Assembly: GCA_019114945.1 (NCBI GenBank)
Contig: DXEN01000088.1
Span: 1-64,000 of the forward strand
Direction of reading: 5' to 3'
DNA from: Candidatus Parabacteroides intestinigallinarum
GTDB lineage: Bacteria > Bacteroidota > Bacteroidia > Bacteroidales > Tannerellaceae
Length of the DNA stretch: 64,000 nucleotides
The stretch's first letter is position 1. The number at the start of each line of letters is the position of its first letter. Made by a program: the position numbers and the translations under genes. Under the pieces are notes generated by a model. It saw nothing but the letters and a program-made list of their open reading frames with translations. It had not been told where the DNA came from and did not search any database. Shown one piece after another: positions 10,244 through 20,719 of this stretch.

Positions 10244-11323
10244 ATGTCAGAAGAGATAAGATTAATGAAGGGTAACGAGGCGATCGCCCATGCGGCTATC
10301 CGCTATGGAGCGGACGGTTATTTCGGTTACCCCATCACTCCGCAATCGGAGATTCTGGAGACCTTGGAGGCCGAGATGCCTTGGGAAAAGACCGGGATGG
10401 TCGTCTTGCAGGCGGAAAGCGAGGTGGCCGCTATTAATATGGTATATGGCGGCGCGAGTACGGGAAAACGGGTGATGACATCGTCCTCCAGCCCCGGCGT
10501 GAGCTTGAAACAAGAGGGCGTCTCTTACATCGCCGGAGCCGAGTTGCCTTGCCTGATCGTGAACGTCATGCGCGGCGGACCGGGACTGGGAACGATTCAA
10601 CCCAGCCAAGCGGATTATTTCCAAACAGTAAAAGGCGGTGGCCATGGTGATTATCGCCTCATCGCGTTAGCTCCTTCTTCCGTACAGGAAATGGCGGACT
10701 TCGTAGCGTTAGGATTCGACCTGGCTTTCAAATATCGTAATCCCGCTATTATCTTGGCGGATGGAATCATCGGACAAATGATGGAGAAGGTCGTATTGCC
10801 TCCATTCCGTCCTCGCCGTACCGAGGAAGAGATTATCGCCCAATGTCCGTGGGCCGCTCGGGGAAAGACAAACGGACGCAAGCCTAATGTCATCACGTCG
10901 TTGGAATTGGATCCCGCGAAGATGGAGGAAAACAACATCCGCTTCCAAGCCAAGTACCGGAAAATCGAGGAAAATGAGGTCCGCTACGAGGAGTTCCTGT
11001 GTGAGGACGCCGATTATCTGTTAATCGCTTTCGGATCGTCTGCCCGTATATGCCAAAAGGTAGTAGAAAACGCACGCGCGGAAGGGATCAAGGTCGGTTT
11101 GTTGCGCCCGATTACGCTTTGGCCGTTCCCCACGAAAGCGATCGCCGCTTATGCGGATCGCGTGAAAGGTATGCTGTCGGTCGAGTTAAACGCGGGACAG
11201 ATGGTAGAGGATGTGCGCTTGGCCGTGAACGGAAAAGTAAAGGTAGAGCATTTCGGCCGTTTAGGCGGAATCGTGTTCACGCCCGATGAGGTACTGAACG
11301 CCTTGAAAGAGAAATTATTCTAA
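10244..11323 (+). CDS. korA: 2-oxoacid:ferredoxin oxidoreductase, alpha subunit (KorA/VorB-like)
   Basis: A 359-residue subunit with the alpha-subunit N terminus (KGNEAIAHAAIRYGADGYFGYPITPQSE), the pyrimidine-binding region of the thiamine diphosphate fold, and a C-terminal transketolase-like domain around residues 245-350 (LIAFGSSARICQKV). The complex oxidatively decarboxylates a 2-oxoacid to an acyl-CoA with ferredoxin as acceptor. In Bacteroidales this arrangement usually serves 2-oxoglutarate or branched-chain 2-oxoacids. The substrate is inferred, not shown. It is followed by a 56-residue membrane protein gene and then the beta subunit. Confidence 0.9.
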   Translation: MSEEIRLMKGNEAIAHAAIRYGADGYFGYPITPQSEILETLEAEMPWEKTGMVVLQAESEVAAINMVYGGASTGKRVMTSSSSPGVSLKQEGVSYIAGAELPCLIVNVMRGGPGLGTIQPSQADYFQTVKGGGHGDYRLIALAPSSVQEMADFVALGFDLAFKYRNPAIILADGIIGQMMEKVVLPPFRPRRTEEEIIAQCPWAARGKTNGRKPNVITSLELDPAKMEENNIRFQAKYRKIEENEVRYEEFLCEDADYLLIAFGSSARICQKVVENARAEGIKVGLLRPITLWPFPTKAIAAYADRVKGMLSVELNAGQMVEDVRLAVNGKVKVEHFGRLGGIVFTPDEVLNALKEKLF

Positions 11324-11327
11324 AGCC

Positions 11328-11498
11328 ATGACACGAGGAAGCAAAGCGGACGAGATTATGACGCTGCTATTTATGCTATTAGGTATAGCGGCCGTTATCT
11401 GTTATTTTACCGTAAGCGATAAATCCGTATTCCTATATTGCGGTGGAGCGGCGATCGTCTTACGGTTGATACAATATGTCCTACGATTTATACATTAA
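11328..11498 (+). CDS. Small membrane protein inside the 2-oxoacid oxidoreductase operon
   Basis: An unrecognised 56-residue reading frame that begins 4 bases after the alpha-subunit stop and ends 12 bases before the beta-subunit start. It encodes two hydrophobic helices: MTLLFMLLGIAAVICYF (about 11-27) and a second around VFLYCGGAAIVLRLIQ (34-49). The N terminus is basic (MTRGSKAD) and a short basic tail follows. Tight placement between two subunits makes it very likely real. It could anchor the soluble complex to the membrane; that is inference. Confidence 0.72.
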   Translation: MTRGSKADEIMTLLFMLLGIAAVICYFTVSDKSVFLYCGGAAIVLRLIQYVLRFIH

Positions 11499-11510
11499 TA
11501 TATACAGATT

Positions 11511-12275
11511 ATGGAACTCAACGATATAATTAAACCCGAGAACCTGGTTTACGGGAAACCCAGGTTGATGAACGACAACCCCATGCACTATTGCCCCGGT
11601 TGTAGCCACGGTGTCATCCACAAGTTGATTGCCGAGGTAGTCGACGAGATGGGGTTGGAAGATAAGACAATCGGTGTCTCTCCCGTAGGATGCGCCGTAT
11701 TCGCTTATAACTATCTGGATATCGATTGGATTGAAGCCGCGCACGGGCGTGCGCCGGCGATCGCTTCCGCCGTTAAGCGTTTGAACCCGGATAAGATGGT
11801 ATTCACGTACCAAGGCGATGGCGACTTGGCGGCGATCGGTACGGCCGAGACCATCCATGCCGCCAACCGTGGCGAGAATATCGTGATTGTCTTTGTCAAC
11901 AACGCGATTTATGGTATGACCGGCGGGCAGATGGCGCCTACTACGCTGGAAGGTATGCGCACGGCGACTTGCCCCTATGGCCGCGACGTAGCGCTGAACG
12001 GTTATCCCTTGAAGATCGGCAACCTATTGGCGCAGTTAGAGGGTACTTGCCTCGTCACCCGGCAAAGCGTACAGACCGCGGCCGCGGTACGGAAGGCCAA
12101 GAAAGCGCTCCGCAAAGCCTTCGAGAACGCGATGGCGAAGAAAGGCACCTCGGTCGTCGAATTTGTCTCTACCTGCTCGTCCGGCTGGAAGATGACTCCG
12201 GAAAAAGCGAACAAATGGATGGAGGAGAATATGTTCCCCTTCTACCCGTTAGGCGACTTAAAGAATGTTGAATAA
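11511..12275 (+). CDS. korB: 2-oxoacid:ferredoxin oxidoreductase, beta subunit (thiamine diphosphate-binding)
   Basis: A 254-residue subunit with the beta-subunit signature HYCPGCSHGV near residue 27, followed by SPVGCAVFAY. The thiamine diphosphate/Mg2+ motif starts at YQGDGDLAAIG and ends at NNAIYGMTGGQ. The short length, with no extra cluster-binding tail, fits the KorB/VorC type rather than pyruvate enzymes. The gamma gene follows 17 bases downstream in the same operon. Confidence 0.91.
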   Translation: MELNDIIKPENLVYGKPRLMNDNPMHYCPGCSHGVIHKLIAEVVDEMGLEDKTIGVSPVGCAVFAYNYLDIDWIEAAHGRAPAIASAVKRLNPDKMVFTYQGDGDLAAIGTAETIHAANRGENIVIVFVNNAIYGMTGGQMAPTTLEGMRTATCPYGRDVALNGYPLKIGNLLAQLEGTCLVTRQSVQTAAAVRKAKKALRKAFENAMAKKGTSVVEFVSTCSSGWKMTPEKANKWMEENMFPFYPLGDLKNVE

Positions 12276-12292
12276 GTAATACGCGCAGAGAA

Positions 12293-12835
12293 ATGAAACA
12301 AGAAATAATCATAGCAGGTTTCGGTGGGCAAGGTGTATTGTCCATGGGAAAGATATTGGCCTATTCAGGGCTGATGGAAGGCAAGGAGGTCAGCTGGATG
12401 CCCTCGTACGGACCCGAGCAACGAGGCGGAACGGCTAACGTCACCGTCATATTAAGCGACGACCGCATCAGCTCGCCCGTACTGAACGAGTACGACATCG
12501 CGATTATCTTGAACCAACCTTCGATGGACAAATTCGAGAGCAAGGTAAAACCGGGCGGTATCTTGATTTACGATGGCTATGGCATTCATACGCCGGTGAA
12601 ACGCACGGATATCGACGTGTATCGGGTAGACGCCATGGATGCCGCCACCGAGATGAAGAACGAGAAAGCCTTCAATATGCTGATCCTCGGAGGCCTGTTG
12701 AAAATCGTCCCGATGGTCAAGTTGGAAAACGTCCTGTTAGGACTGAAGAAATCCCTGCCCGAGCGGCACCATCATCTGATCCCGATGAACGAAGCCGCGA
12801 TCAAGAAAGGCATGGAGATTATCCAAAAAATATAA
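12293..12835 (+). CDS. korC: 2-oxoacid:ferredoxin oxidoreductase, gamma subunit
   Basis: A 180-residue gamma subunit that starts with the family signature IIIAGFGGQGVLSMGK and continues with SWMPSYGPEQRGGTANV. This subunit contributes to the CoA-binding and subunit-interface part of the complex. It is the last gene of the operon. A hairpin at 12856-12899 follows about 20 bases after the stop. Confidence 0.91.
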   Translation: MKQEIIIAGFGGQGVLSMGKILAYSGLMEGKEVSWMPSYGPEQRGGTANVTVILSDDRISSPVLNEYDIAIILNQPSMDKFESKVKPGGILIYDGYGIHTPVKRTDIDVYRVDAMDAATEMKNEKAFNMLILGGLLKIVPMVKLENVLLGLKKSLPERHHHLIPMNEAAIKKGMEIIQKI

Positions 12836-12855
12836 AAACACTCTCTTTCTCAACA

Positions 12856-12899
12856 GCCAAGATGCCCATCGAGCCATCAGGTAACATGGGCATCGCGGC
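12856..12899 (+). terminator. Hairpin after the 2-oxoacid oxidoreductase operon
   Basis: A perfect 9-bp inverted repeat, GATGCCCAT (12861-12869) with ATGGGCATC (12886-12894), is extended by GCC/GGC across a 2-base internal loop. The following U-run is weak (ACCTTTTAC), so this is a probable but not classical terminator. Confidence 0.55.
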
Positions 12900-12964
12900 T
12901 TACCTTTTACGACATATTCATCCGCGCCTTCCCTGCTACTCTCTATTTTATCCGACAAATTATG

Positions 12965-12972
12965 TATCTTCG
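12965..12972 (+). promoter_or_regulatory. Promoter -7-like element of the porin gene, almost at the start codon
   Basis: TATCTTCG differs from TAnnTTTG at one base. It lies only 6 bases before the ATG at 12979, so transcription from it would give a nearly leaderless mRNA. Confidence 0.4.
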
Positions 12973-12978
12973 CGCCCG

Positions 12979-15057
12979 ATGAAGTTTTATCCATACATAT
13001 TATTATTACTTTGCCTCATCGGAATGGCAACTTCCGCGCAGGCACAAAGGCACGGAGGAAACCGGGGCGGATTCTCGTTGGCCAATCTTTCTTCCTCAAA
13101 CAAAGAGATTCCGGACAGTTTGTTGTTGGCGGACAGCACGGCCCTGAAAGAAAAACGGGTTGTCGGTTATTGGCTCACGCCAACGCTTGGCGAGCGCTAT
13201 ATAGCCCCGATGGATACCGACCGACTGAACACCGCTACCTCGCAGTTGGTAGAGTATAACGCTTTGGCAGTCGGCTACCTCGCGAATGTGGGATCGCCCG
13301 CGCAAAGTAAGATCTTCCGCGATCGGAAGGAGGAACGCGACTTCATCTTCGCCGACGCATACGATTATTACATCACAACACCGACAAACGCTTACTTTTA
13401 CGACACAAAAATACCGTACACACACGCCACCTACACCACCGGTGGCGCCAGCCAAAGCAAGATGGACCGCCTGAAAGGTGTGCTGACATTGAACTTCGGA
13501 AAGAAAATCAACGTCGGTGCCGAGATGGACTATATCTATAGCCGGGGCTATTACGACTCGAATGGCAACAAGCTGCTCAGCTATCGGCTCTTCGGTAGTT
13601 ACATATCCGACCGCTATGAATTGAATGCCTACCTGAGCAACTTCAACTTCATCAATTACGAGAATGGTGGACTCACGAACGATCAATACATTACCAATCC
13701 CGACGAACTGGCCGAGAACCAGCGAGGCACGGAGTCTAAATCGTTCCCCGTCCGCTTTTCCGACACGTGGAACCGCGTGCGGGGTAAGCAGTATTTCCTG
13801 ACCCATCGCTATAATCTGGGCTTTACCCGCGAGCTGGAGGAAACCGACGAGGAAGGCAATCCCAAGGAAGTGTTCGTGCCTGTCTCCAGCATCATCCATA
13901 CGATCCATTACGAGGATAACCGCCGACGTTTCATCTCGAACAGCAACGGGATCGATACCTGCTATACGAACATCTATGGCATAGATGCCTCGCTCAACGA
14001 CCAGACGTCCGCCTGGAACTTGCGAAACACCTTCGCTCTTTCGTTGCGAGAAGGTTTTCAGGATTGGGTAAAGTTCGGGTTGACCGCTTACGTGGCGTTC
14101 GAGAAACGACGTTTCCGGCTGGCTACCCAAGTACCCGGGCTCGACTACAGTGGCAATGGCACCGGGCAGTCCGTGCCAAGCACGCTGAATTTTCCGGCTT
14201 CTCAAGTATATGACGAGTTCACCACCTACATCGGTGGCGAGTTGGCCAAACGCCAAGGTTCCTTGCTTACCTACAACGTGCGAGCCGAGTTAGGGCTCGC
14301 CGGGAGCGATGCGGGCGAGTTGCGTGTCTCCGGTGATTTACAGACGAAGTTCTCGCTCTTCCAAAAAGACGCTACCATCCGGGCCGAGGGATACATCAAG
14401 AATCTCACCCCCGCGTTTTACCAACGCCATTTTCACGGACGTTATTTTTGGTGGGACCGGGAGTTGAGCAACGTGCAACGTATGTATGCGGGTGCCACTA
14501 TCGACCTCGCGTCCACACGCACCCGGCTGTCCGGAGGTGTAGAGAGCATACAGAACTATGTCTATTTCGGTAGCGACGGCCAACCGCGACAACACAGCGG
14601 CAACCTCCAGGTTATCTCCCTATGCGCCAAGCAAGATATCAAATACCGGGCGTTTGGCTGGGAAAACGAGGTCGCCTATCAGCTCTCCAGCGATAAGTCG
14701 ACACTGCCCCTACCCGATTTTAGTGCCTATTCCAACATCTATCTGCATTTCAGACTGGCGAAAGTGCTGACCGTACAACTTGGGGCGAATGTCTATTACC
14801 ATACCGCTTATTACGCGCCCTATTACGAGCCTGCCACGCAGCAATTCCAACTGCAGGATGAAAGTAATCGAGTGAAAGTGGGCAACTATCCGCTTATTAA
14901 CGCTTACGCTAATTTCCATTTGAAACAAGCGCGTTTCTTCGTCATGGCGTACAACTTAGGCTCCAAGTTCGTCGATCCCAATTACTTCTCGCTGCCTCAT
15001 TATCCATTGGACCCGATGGTGTTGAAGATGGGCGTCTCCGTAGTATTCAACAATTAA
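12979..15057 (+). CDS. Putative outer-membrane porin (Bacteroidetes porin family)
   Basis: A 692-residue exported beta-barrel protein. The ATG at 12979 is chosen because it opens directly into a signal peptide (MKFYPYILLLLCLIG) with an Ala-x-Ala cleavage site at SAQAQ. The more upstream in-frame ATG at 12862 would add 39 residues running through the previous operon's hairpin. The mature part alternates polar and aromatic residues as in outer-membrane strands and ends in ...GVSVVFNN. I assign it to the large Bacteroidetes 'putative porin' family (Porin_10 type) from its overall look. The solute-binding gene starts 15 bases downstream. Substrate unknown. Confidence 0.72.
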   Translation: MKFYPYILLLLCLIGMATSAQAQRHGGNRGGFSLANLSSSNKEIPDSLLLADSTALKEKRVVGYWLTPTLGERYIAPMDTDRLNTATSQLVEYNALAVGYLANVGSPAQSKIFRDRKEERDFIFADAYDYYITTPTNAYFYDTKIPYTHATYTTGGASQSKMDRLKGVLTLNFGKKINVGAEMDYIYSRGYYDSNGNKLLSYRLFGSYISDRYELNAYLSNFNFINYENGGLTNDQYITNPDELAENQRGTESKSFPVRFSDTWNRVRGKQYFLTHRYNLGFTRELEETDEEGNPKEVFVPVSSIIHTIHYEDNRRRFISNSNGIDTCYTNIYGIDASLNDQTSAWNLRNTFALSLREGFQDWVKFGLTAYVAFEKRRFRLATQVPGLDYSGNGTGQSVPSTLNFPASQVYDEFTTYIGGELAKRQGSLLTYNVRAELGLAGSDAGELRVSGDLQTKFSLFQKDATIRAEGYIKNLTPAFYQRHFHGRYFWWDRELSNVQRMYAGATIDLASTRTRLSGGVESIQNYVYFGSDGQPRQHSGNLQVISLCAKQDIKYRAFGWENEVAYQLSSDKSTLPLPDFSAYSNIYLHFRLAKVLTVQLGANVYYHTAYYAPYYEPATQQFQLQDESNRVKVGNYPLINAYANFHLKQARFFVMAYNLGSKFVDPNYFSLPHYPLDPMVLKMGVSVVFNN

Positions 15058-15072
15058 ACAAAGCTACCATAC

Positions 15073-15900
15073 ATGCGAAAATCCCGCAAATTAGCCCTCC
15101 TCTACACGACTGCCCTCGCCGTCGTATTGATCGCAATGATGCTGCTCCGCCCCCGCTCGTCACAAGAGAAACCTACCGGTCCGCGCGATTTCCCGGAGAT
15201 TCAGTCGGAAGGAATCCTGCGTGTCGTCACAGAGTATAGCCCATCTGGCTACTACGTATCCGGCGATACCTTGCGGGGATTCCAATACGAATTGTGCAGG
15301 GCCATCGCCCGTCTATCGGGACTGGAAGTACGCACGCATTTAGAGATGAGCCTGACTCAGAGTTTCGAGGGGTTGGCAGACAATACCTATGATATAATCG
15401 CCCGCAACATCCCTGTCACTACCGAAGCGCGCGCGAACTATCTCTTTACCGATCCCATCGTGCTTAACAAACAAATTTTAGTACAACGTACGGCCAAGGC
15501 GAACCTCGGTATCGAGCCGATCCGCGACCAACTGGACTTGGCCGGGAAAACGCTCTACGTTAGTAAGGACTCCCCCGCCCTTTTACGCCTCCGCAACCTC
15601 GGTCATGAGATCGGCGATACGATCTATGTCGTCGAGGATTCGTTATACGCCGATGAACAACTCATGATCATGGTCGCCAAAGGCGATATCGACTACGCCG
15701 TGTGCGATCGTCGAATCGCCCAGCAATTACAGGAAAAGCTCCCGGAAGTGGATATCCAGACCGACATCAGTTTTACCCAGCTACAGTCGTGGGCCGTGCG
15801 CGAAAGCTCGCCCATCCTGCTGGACAGCCTCAACAGTTGGCTCCGCCAACTCCGCGACAATGGCGAATACGACCTCATCTACCAACGATATTATCCGTAA
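15073..15900 (+). CDS. Periplasmic solute-binding protein, family 3 (MltF N-domain type)
   Basis: A 275-residue protein with one N-terminal hydrophobic segment (about 8-24; LLYTTALAVVLIAMMLL) that anchors it or acts as an uncleaved signal. A type-2 periplasmic-binding fold follows (GILRVVTEYSPSGYYVSGDTLRGFQYEL, then a YDIIARN/LFTDP segment). It resembles the sensor half of MltF-like proteins but has no lytic transglycosylase domain after it. The gene follows the porin by 15 bases, which suggests they act together in the envelope. No ABC transporter subunits are nearby. Confidence 0.8.
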   Translation: MRKSRKLALLYTTALAVVLIAMMLLRPRSSQEKPTGPRDFPEIQSEGILRVVTEYSPSGYYVSGDTLRGFQYELCRAIARLSGLEVRTHLEMSLTQSFEGLADNTYDIIARNIPVTTEARANYLFTDPIVLNKQILVQRTAKANLGIEPIRDQLDLAGKTLYVSKDSPALLRLRNLGHEIGDTIYVVEDSLYADEQLMIMVAKGDIDYAVCDRRIAQQLQEKLPEVDIQTDISFTQLQSWAVRESSPILLDSLNSWLRQLRDNGEYDLIYQRYYP

Positions 15901-15902
15901 AA

Positions 15903-15920
15903 CGGCATTATAAAATGCCG
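15903..15920 (+). terminator. Short hairpin between the solute-binding gene and dnaB
   Basis: CGGCATT and AATGCCG form a perfect 7-bp stem with a 4-base loop, 2 bases after the upstream stop codon, followed by GTTGTTTT. It probably ends the porin operon. Confidence 0.55.
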
Positions 15921-15950
15921 GAAGTTGTTTTACGAATGGGCAAAAGATAG

Positions 15951-15958
15951 TACCTTTG
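15951..15958 (+). promoter_or_regulatory. Promoter -7 element of dnaB
   Basis: TACCTTTG is an exact TAnnTTTG match, 19 bases before the dnaB ATG. A TTG at 15925-15927 is a possible -33 with a slightly long 23-base spacer. Confidence 0.55.
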
Positions 15959-15977
15959 GCCTCCCAAAAAGAAAAGA

Positions 15978-17495
15978 ATGGCAGAAGGAACGAAAAATAC
16001 AGGAAGAGGAAGGAGAAAGGCCGTGGAGATCGTCCCCGATATGGGACGCCTCCAGCCACAGGCCCTTGAGTTTGAGGAAGCGGTATTAGGCGCCTTGATG
16101 TTGGAGAAGGACGCTTACTCGATTGTTAGCGAGATATTGAAACCGGAATGCTTCTATGATAAGGCGAACGAGAAGATTTACGCGGCGATCGTAGACTTGG
16201 CCATGAGCCAGCGCCCGGTGGATATGCTTACCGTGACGGAGCAGTTGAAGAAACGAGGCGAGTTGGACGAGGTGGGCGGTCCTTTTTACATCTCCCAGTT
16301 GACCGGCAAGGTGGCGAGTACCGCCCATATCGAGTACCATGCCCGGATTATCGCGCAAAAGTACTTAGCGCGGGAACTGATTTCTTTCACCGCGCAGATA
16401 CAAGGGAAGGCTTTCGATGAGACCATCGACGTAGACGACCTGATGCAAGAGGCCGAAGGGAAACTTTTCGAGATATCGCAGCGTAACGTCAAGAAAGATG
16501 TCACGCAAATCAACCCCGTCATCAAGGAAGCGATGGATATGCTGGAGAAAGCGGCCAACCAGAAGGAGGGCTTGAGCGGCCTCCGCACGGGCTTCCATGG
16601 GTTGGACAAGATGACTTCCGGCTGGCAGAACTCCGACCTGATTATCATCGCCGCCCGGCCCGCGATGGGAAAGACCGCTTTCGTGCTCTCGATGGCGAAG
16701 AACATGGCGGTGAATTACAACATCCCTGTCGCCTTGTTTTCCTTGGAGATGAGCAACGTGCAGCTCGTGAACCGTTTGATCGTGAACGTATGCGAGATTC
16801 CCGGCGACAAGATCAAAAGTGGACGTCTGGAGAGCTACGAATGGGAACAGCTGGATTTCAAGATCAAAGAGCTTTACGACGCGCCGATCTATGTGGACGA
16901 TACACCGAGCCTCTCCGTATTCGAGCTTCGTACGAAAGCGCGCCGCCTGGTGCGCGAGCATGGCATTAAATGTATCATCATCGACTATCTGCAGCTGATG
17001 AACGCCAGTGGTATGAACTTCGGCAGCCGCGAGCAGGAGGTCAGCACCATCTCGCGCTCGTTGAAAGGTTTGGCGAAAGAGCTGAATATCCCGATTATCG
17101 CTTTGTCGCAATTAAACCGCGGCGTAGAGGCCCGGCAAGGAGCGGAGGGAAAGCGTCCCCAACTGGCCGATTTGCGCGAGTCCGGCGCCATCGAGCAAGA
17201 CGCCGACATGGTATGTTTCATCCATCGTCCGGAATATTATAAGATAACGGAAGACGAACGGGGCAATTCCCTGATTGGTATGGCGGAGATTATCATCGCC
17301 AAGCATCGTAACGGTGCCGTGGGCGACGTGCGACTCCGCTTCAAGAGCGAGTTCGCCAAGTTTATGAATATCGAGGAGGATGTGGCCGTACGCGAGTTTA
17401 CCTCCACGATGGGCGGAGGCGCTCCTATCCCACCCATCCCCTCGCCCGGGGCGGATTTCCTGACACCGGGAAATAAGGATGAGGTACCTTTCTGA
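15978..17495 (+). CDS. dnaB: Replicative DNA helicase DnaB
   Basis: A 505-residue hexameric 5'-3' helicase that unwinds DNA at the replication fork. The N-terminal DnaB domain starts near residue 20 (PQALEFEEAVLGALM). The RecA-like C domain has Walker A RPAMGKTAF near residue 230, Walker B-like IIIDYLQLM, and the conserved C-terminal block RESGAIEQDADMVCFIHRPEYY. The tail is rich in Gly and Pro. No intein is present, and the length is normal. It is preceded by its own promoter and followed by a 22-bp tandem array. Confidence 0.97.
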   Translation: MAEGTKNTGRGRRKAVEIVPDMGRLQPQALEFEEAVLGALMLEKDAYSIVSEILKPECFYDKANEKIYAAIVDLAMSQRPVDMLTVTEQLKKRGELDEVGGPFYISQLTGKVASTAHIEYHARIIAQKYLARELISFTAQIQGKAFDETIDVDDLMQEAEGKLFEISQRNVKKDVTQINPVIKEAMDMLEKAANQKEGLSGLRTGFHGLDKMTSGWQNSDLIIIAARPAMGKTAFVLSMAKNMAVNYNIPVALFSLEMSNVQLVNRLIVNVCEIPGDKIKSGRLESYEWEQLDFKIKELYDAPIYVDDTPSLSVFELRTKARRLVREHGIKCIIIDYLQLMNASGMNFGSREQEVSTISRSLKGLAKELNIPIIALSQLNRGVEARQGAEGKRPQLADLRESGAIEQDADMVCFIHRPEYYKITEDERGNSLIGMAEIIIAKHRNGAVGDVRLRFKSEFAKFMNIEEDVAVREFTSTMGGGAPIPPIPSPGADFLTPGNKDEVPF

Positions 17496-17498
17496 CGA

Positions 17499-17580
17499 AC
17501 ATAGGTGCGTTGGCCTTTTAACATACGTGTGTTGGTCTTTTAACATACGTGCGTTGGCCGATGCACATAGGTGCATAAAA
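17499..17580. repeat. Tandem array, about 3.7 units of 22 bp
   Basis: Units start at 17499, 17521, 17543 and 17565, exactly 22 bases apart, on the plan ACATAcGTGcGTTGGcCTTTTA. The core ACATACGTGTGT is nearly palindromic. The array begins 3 bases after the dnaB stop. Its sequence is unrelated to the 22-bp arrays at 5058 and 61606. Confidence 0.8.
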
Positions 17581-17612
17581 GAAGAATGTTTTCGAACAGC
17601 GCGAGAATTTTG

Positions 17613-17620
17613 TATATTCG
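17613..17620 (+). promoter_or_regulatory. Promoter -7-like element upstream of the 214-residue unknown gene
   Basis: TATATTCG is one mismatch from TAnnTTTG. A TTTTC stretch about 20 bases upstream could serve as -33. The gene starts 31 bases downstream. Confidence 0.4.
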
Positions 17621-17651
17621 CGGCGCGAGAATTAATAAATAAACGATACAA

Positions 17652-18296
17652 ATGAATTTTATCTCCCAATTATTCAAGAAAAAGAACGAGCCCGAGGAAG
17701 AGGAATCGACCAAAGGAACCGTGGAGGAGTTTGTCACTCTAATCCGTGTCTATTATCAAGCCGTCATGGCTGTCAACTTAGGGATTACCAACCTGAACAT
17801 CTTAGTCGACATGGCCTTGTTCAAGCGGATGCTGAAAATCCCTACACAGAACAACAAACTGGGTGTGGCTGAAAAAGCCCGAGTACGCAAGGTGCTGATG
17901 CAAGACTATGGCCTAAGCGAGTCATTCTTCAAGGAGATCGACAGCTCCGTGAAGAAGAACTGCCGCAACCAGAACGACATCAAAGGATATTTCTTCCTGT
18001 TCCAAGGATTCTGCGGCGATTTATTCAACCTGCTGGGCAACTTGATGCAATGGAAGTTCCGCCTTTCCATGTTGATGAAAAAGCTCTTGTACAACCAGAC
18101 CGTCAAGACCGTGCACGAGATCATGACACGGTCGGAATGGAAAGAGGTGAGCGTACAAAAGGCCGCTTGGAGCGTGCGCAAATACGCCGCCACGTTAGGT
18201 TACTCCGAGCAATGGATTGTCGATTTCGTGTACAACGTCGTCCTCCTTGCCCGCGATGAGCAAAAGAAAGAATTCAAGAAAAACCGGAAAGCATGA
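17652..18296 (+). CDS. Conserved hypothetical protein, helical and basic
   Basis: A 214-residue protein that I do not recognise. It has no signal peptide and no confident membrane segment. The sequence is predicted mostly helical, with an acidic patch near the N terminus (EPEEEEST), several moderately hydrophobic helices (MAVNLGITNLNILVDMALF and GYFFLFQGFCGDLFNLLGNL) and a lysine-rich C terminus (KKEFKKNRKA). The stop overlaps the start of the uracil-DNA-glycosylase-family gene by 4 bases (ATGA), which suggests translational coupling and perhaps a shared role in DNA repair or nucleic-acid handling. That link is inference only. Confidence 0.8.
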   Translation: MNFISQLFKKKNEPEEEESTKGTVEEFVTLIRVYYQAVMAVNLGITNLNILVDMALFKRMLKIPTQNNKLGVAEKARVRKVLMQDYGLSESFFKEIDSSVKKNCRNQNDIKGYFFLFQGFCGDLFNLLGNLMQWKFRLSMLMKKLLYNQTVKTVHEIMTRSEWKEVSVQKAAWSVRKYAATLGYSEQWIVDFVYNVVLLARDEQKKEFKKNRKA

Positions 18297-18868
18297 CCAT
18301 CGAGCCCCATCCTTTGGGATTCTTTCTCCCCAAGAACACGCGCCTCTTGATGTTAGGCAGCTTTCCACCGCCACGGCGACGCTGGTCGATGGAATTCTAT
18401 TACCCGAACATCCAAAACGATATGTGGCGTGTCTTGGGGCTTCTTTTTTACGCGAGCAAGGACTATTTCCTGAAAGACCGGAAAGCGTTTTGCGTGGAAA
18501 AAGCGAAAGCGTTTTGCCAAGAGAAAGGCATCGGGCTGGGCGACACGGCGATGGAGGTGATCCGCCAAAAGGCGAACGCCTCCGATAAATTCCTGGAAGT
18601 AGTACGACCTATCGATCCGGAGAAGGTACTGCCCCAAATCCCCGCATGCGAAGCGATCGCGGTAACGGGACAAAAAGCCTTAGACACCTTGCTCCCGCTC
18701 CTGCCCGTAAGCGAGACCCCAAAAGTGGGTGGAAGCGTAGAGTTCTGCTGGGGTGATAAGTCGATGCGGCTCTACCGAATGCCCTCCACCTCCCGCGCCT
18801 ATCCCAAGCCTATCGAGGAGAAAGCCGCCATCTACCGCACGATGTTCGAGGAAATCAGAATCCTATAA
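18293..18868 (+). CDS. Uracil-DNA glycosylase superfamily protein
   Basis: A 191-residue protein of the Mug/TDG-like branch of the uracil-DNA glycosylase superfamily. The first motif is GSFPPPRRRWSMEFYYPNIQN near residue 21, and a late motif MPSTSRAYP near residue 162 corresponds to the DNA-intercalating loop region. Members are base-excision enzymes acting on deaminated bases, some on hypoxanthine. The base specificity cannot be read here. The ATG overlaps the upstream stop by 4 bases. Confidence 0.82.
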   Translation: MTIEPHPLGFFLPKNTRLLMLGSFPPPRRRWSMEFYYPNIQNDMWRVLGLLFYASKDYFLKDRKAFCVEKAKAFCQEKGIGLGDTAMEVIRQKANASDKFLEVVRPIDPEKVLPQIPACEAIAVTGQKALDTLLPLLPVSETPKVGGSVEFCWGDKSMRLYRMPSTSRAYPKPIEEKAAIYRTMFEEIRIL

Positions 18869-20713
<1,845 letters not shown>

Positions 20714-20719
20714 ACGGAT

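Noticed and set aside
12862..12978. Upstream in-frame ATG for the porin.
   Set aside because: It lies inside the preceding hairpin and would put 39 residues before a clean signal peptide.
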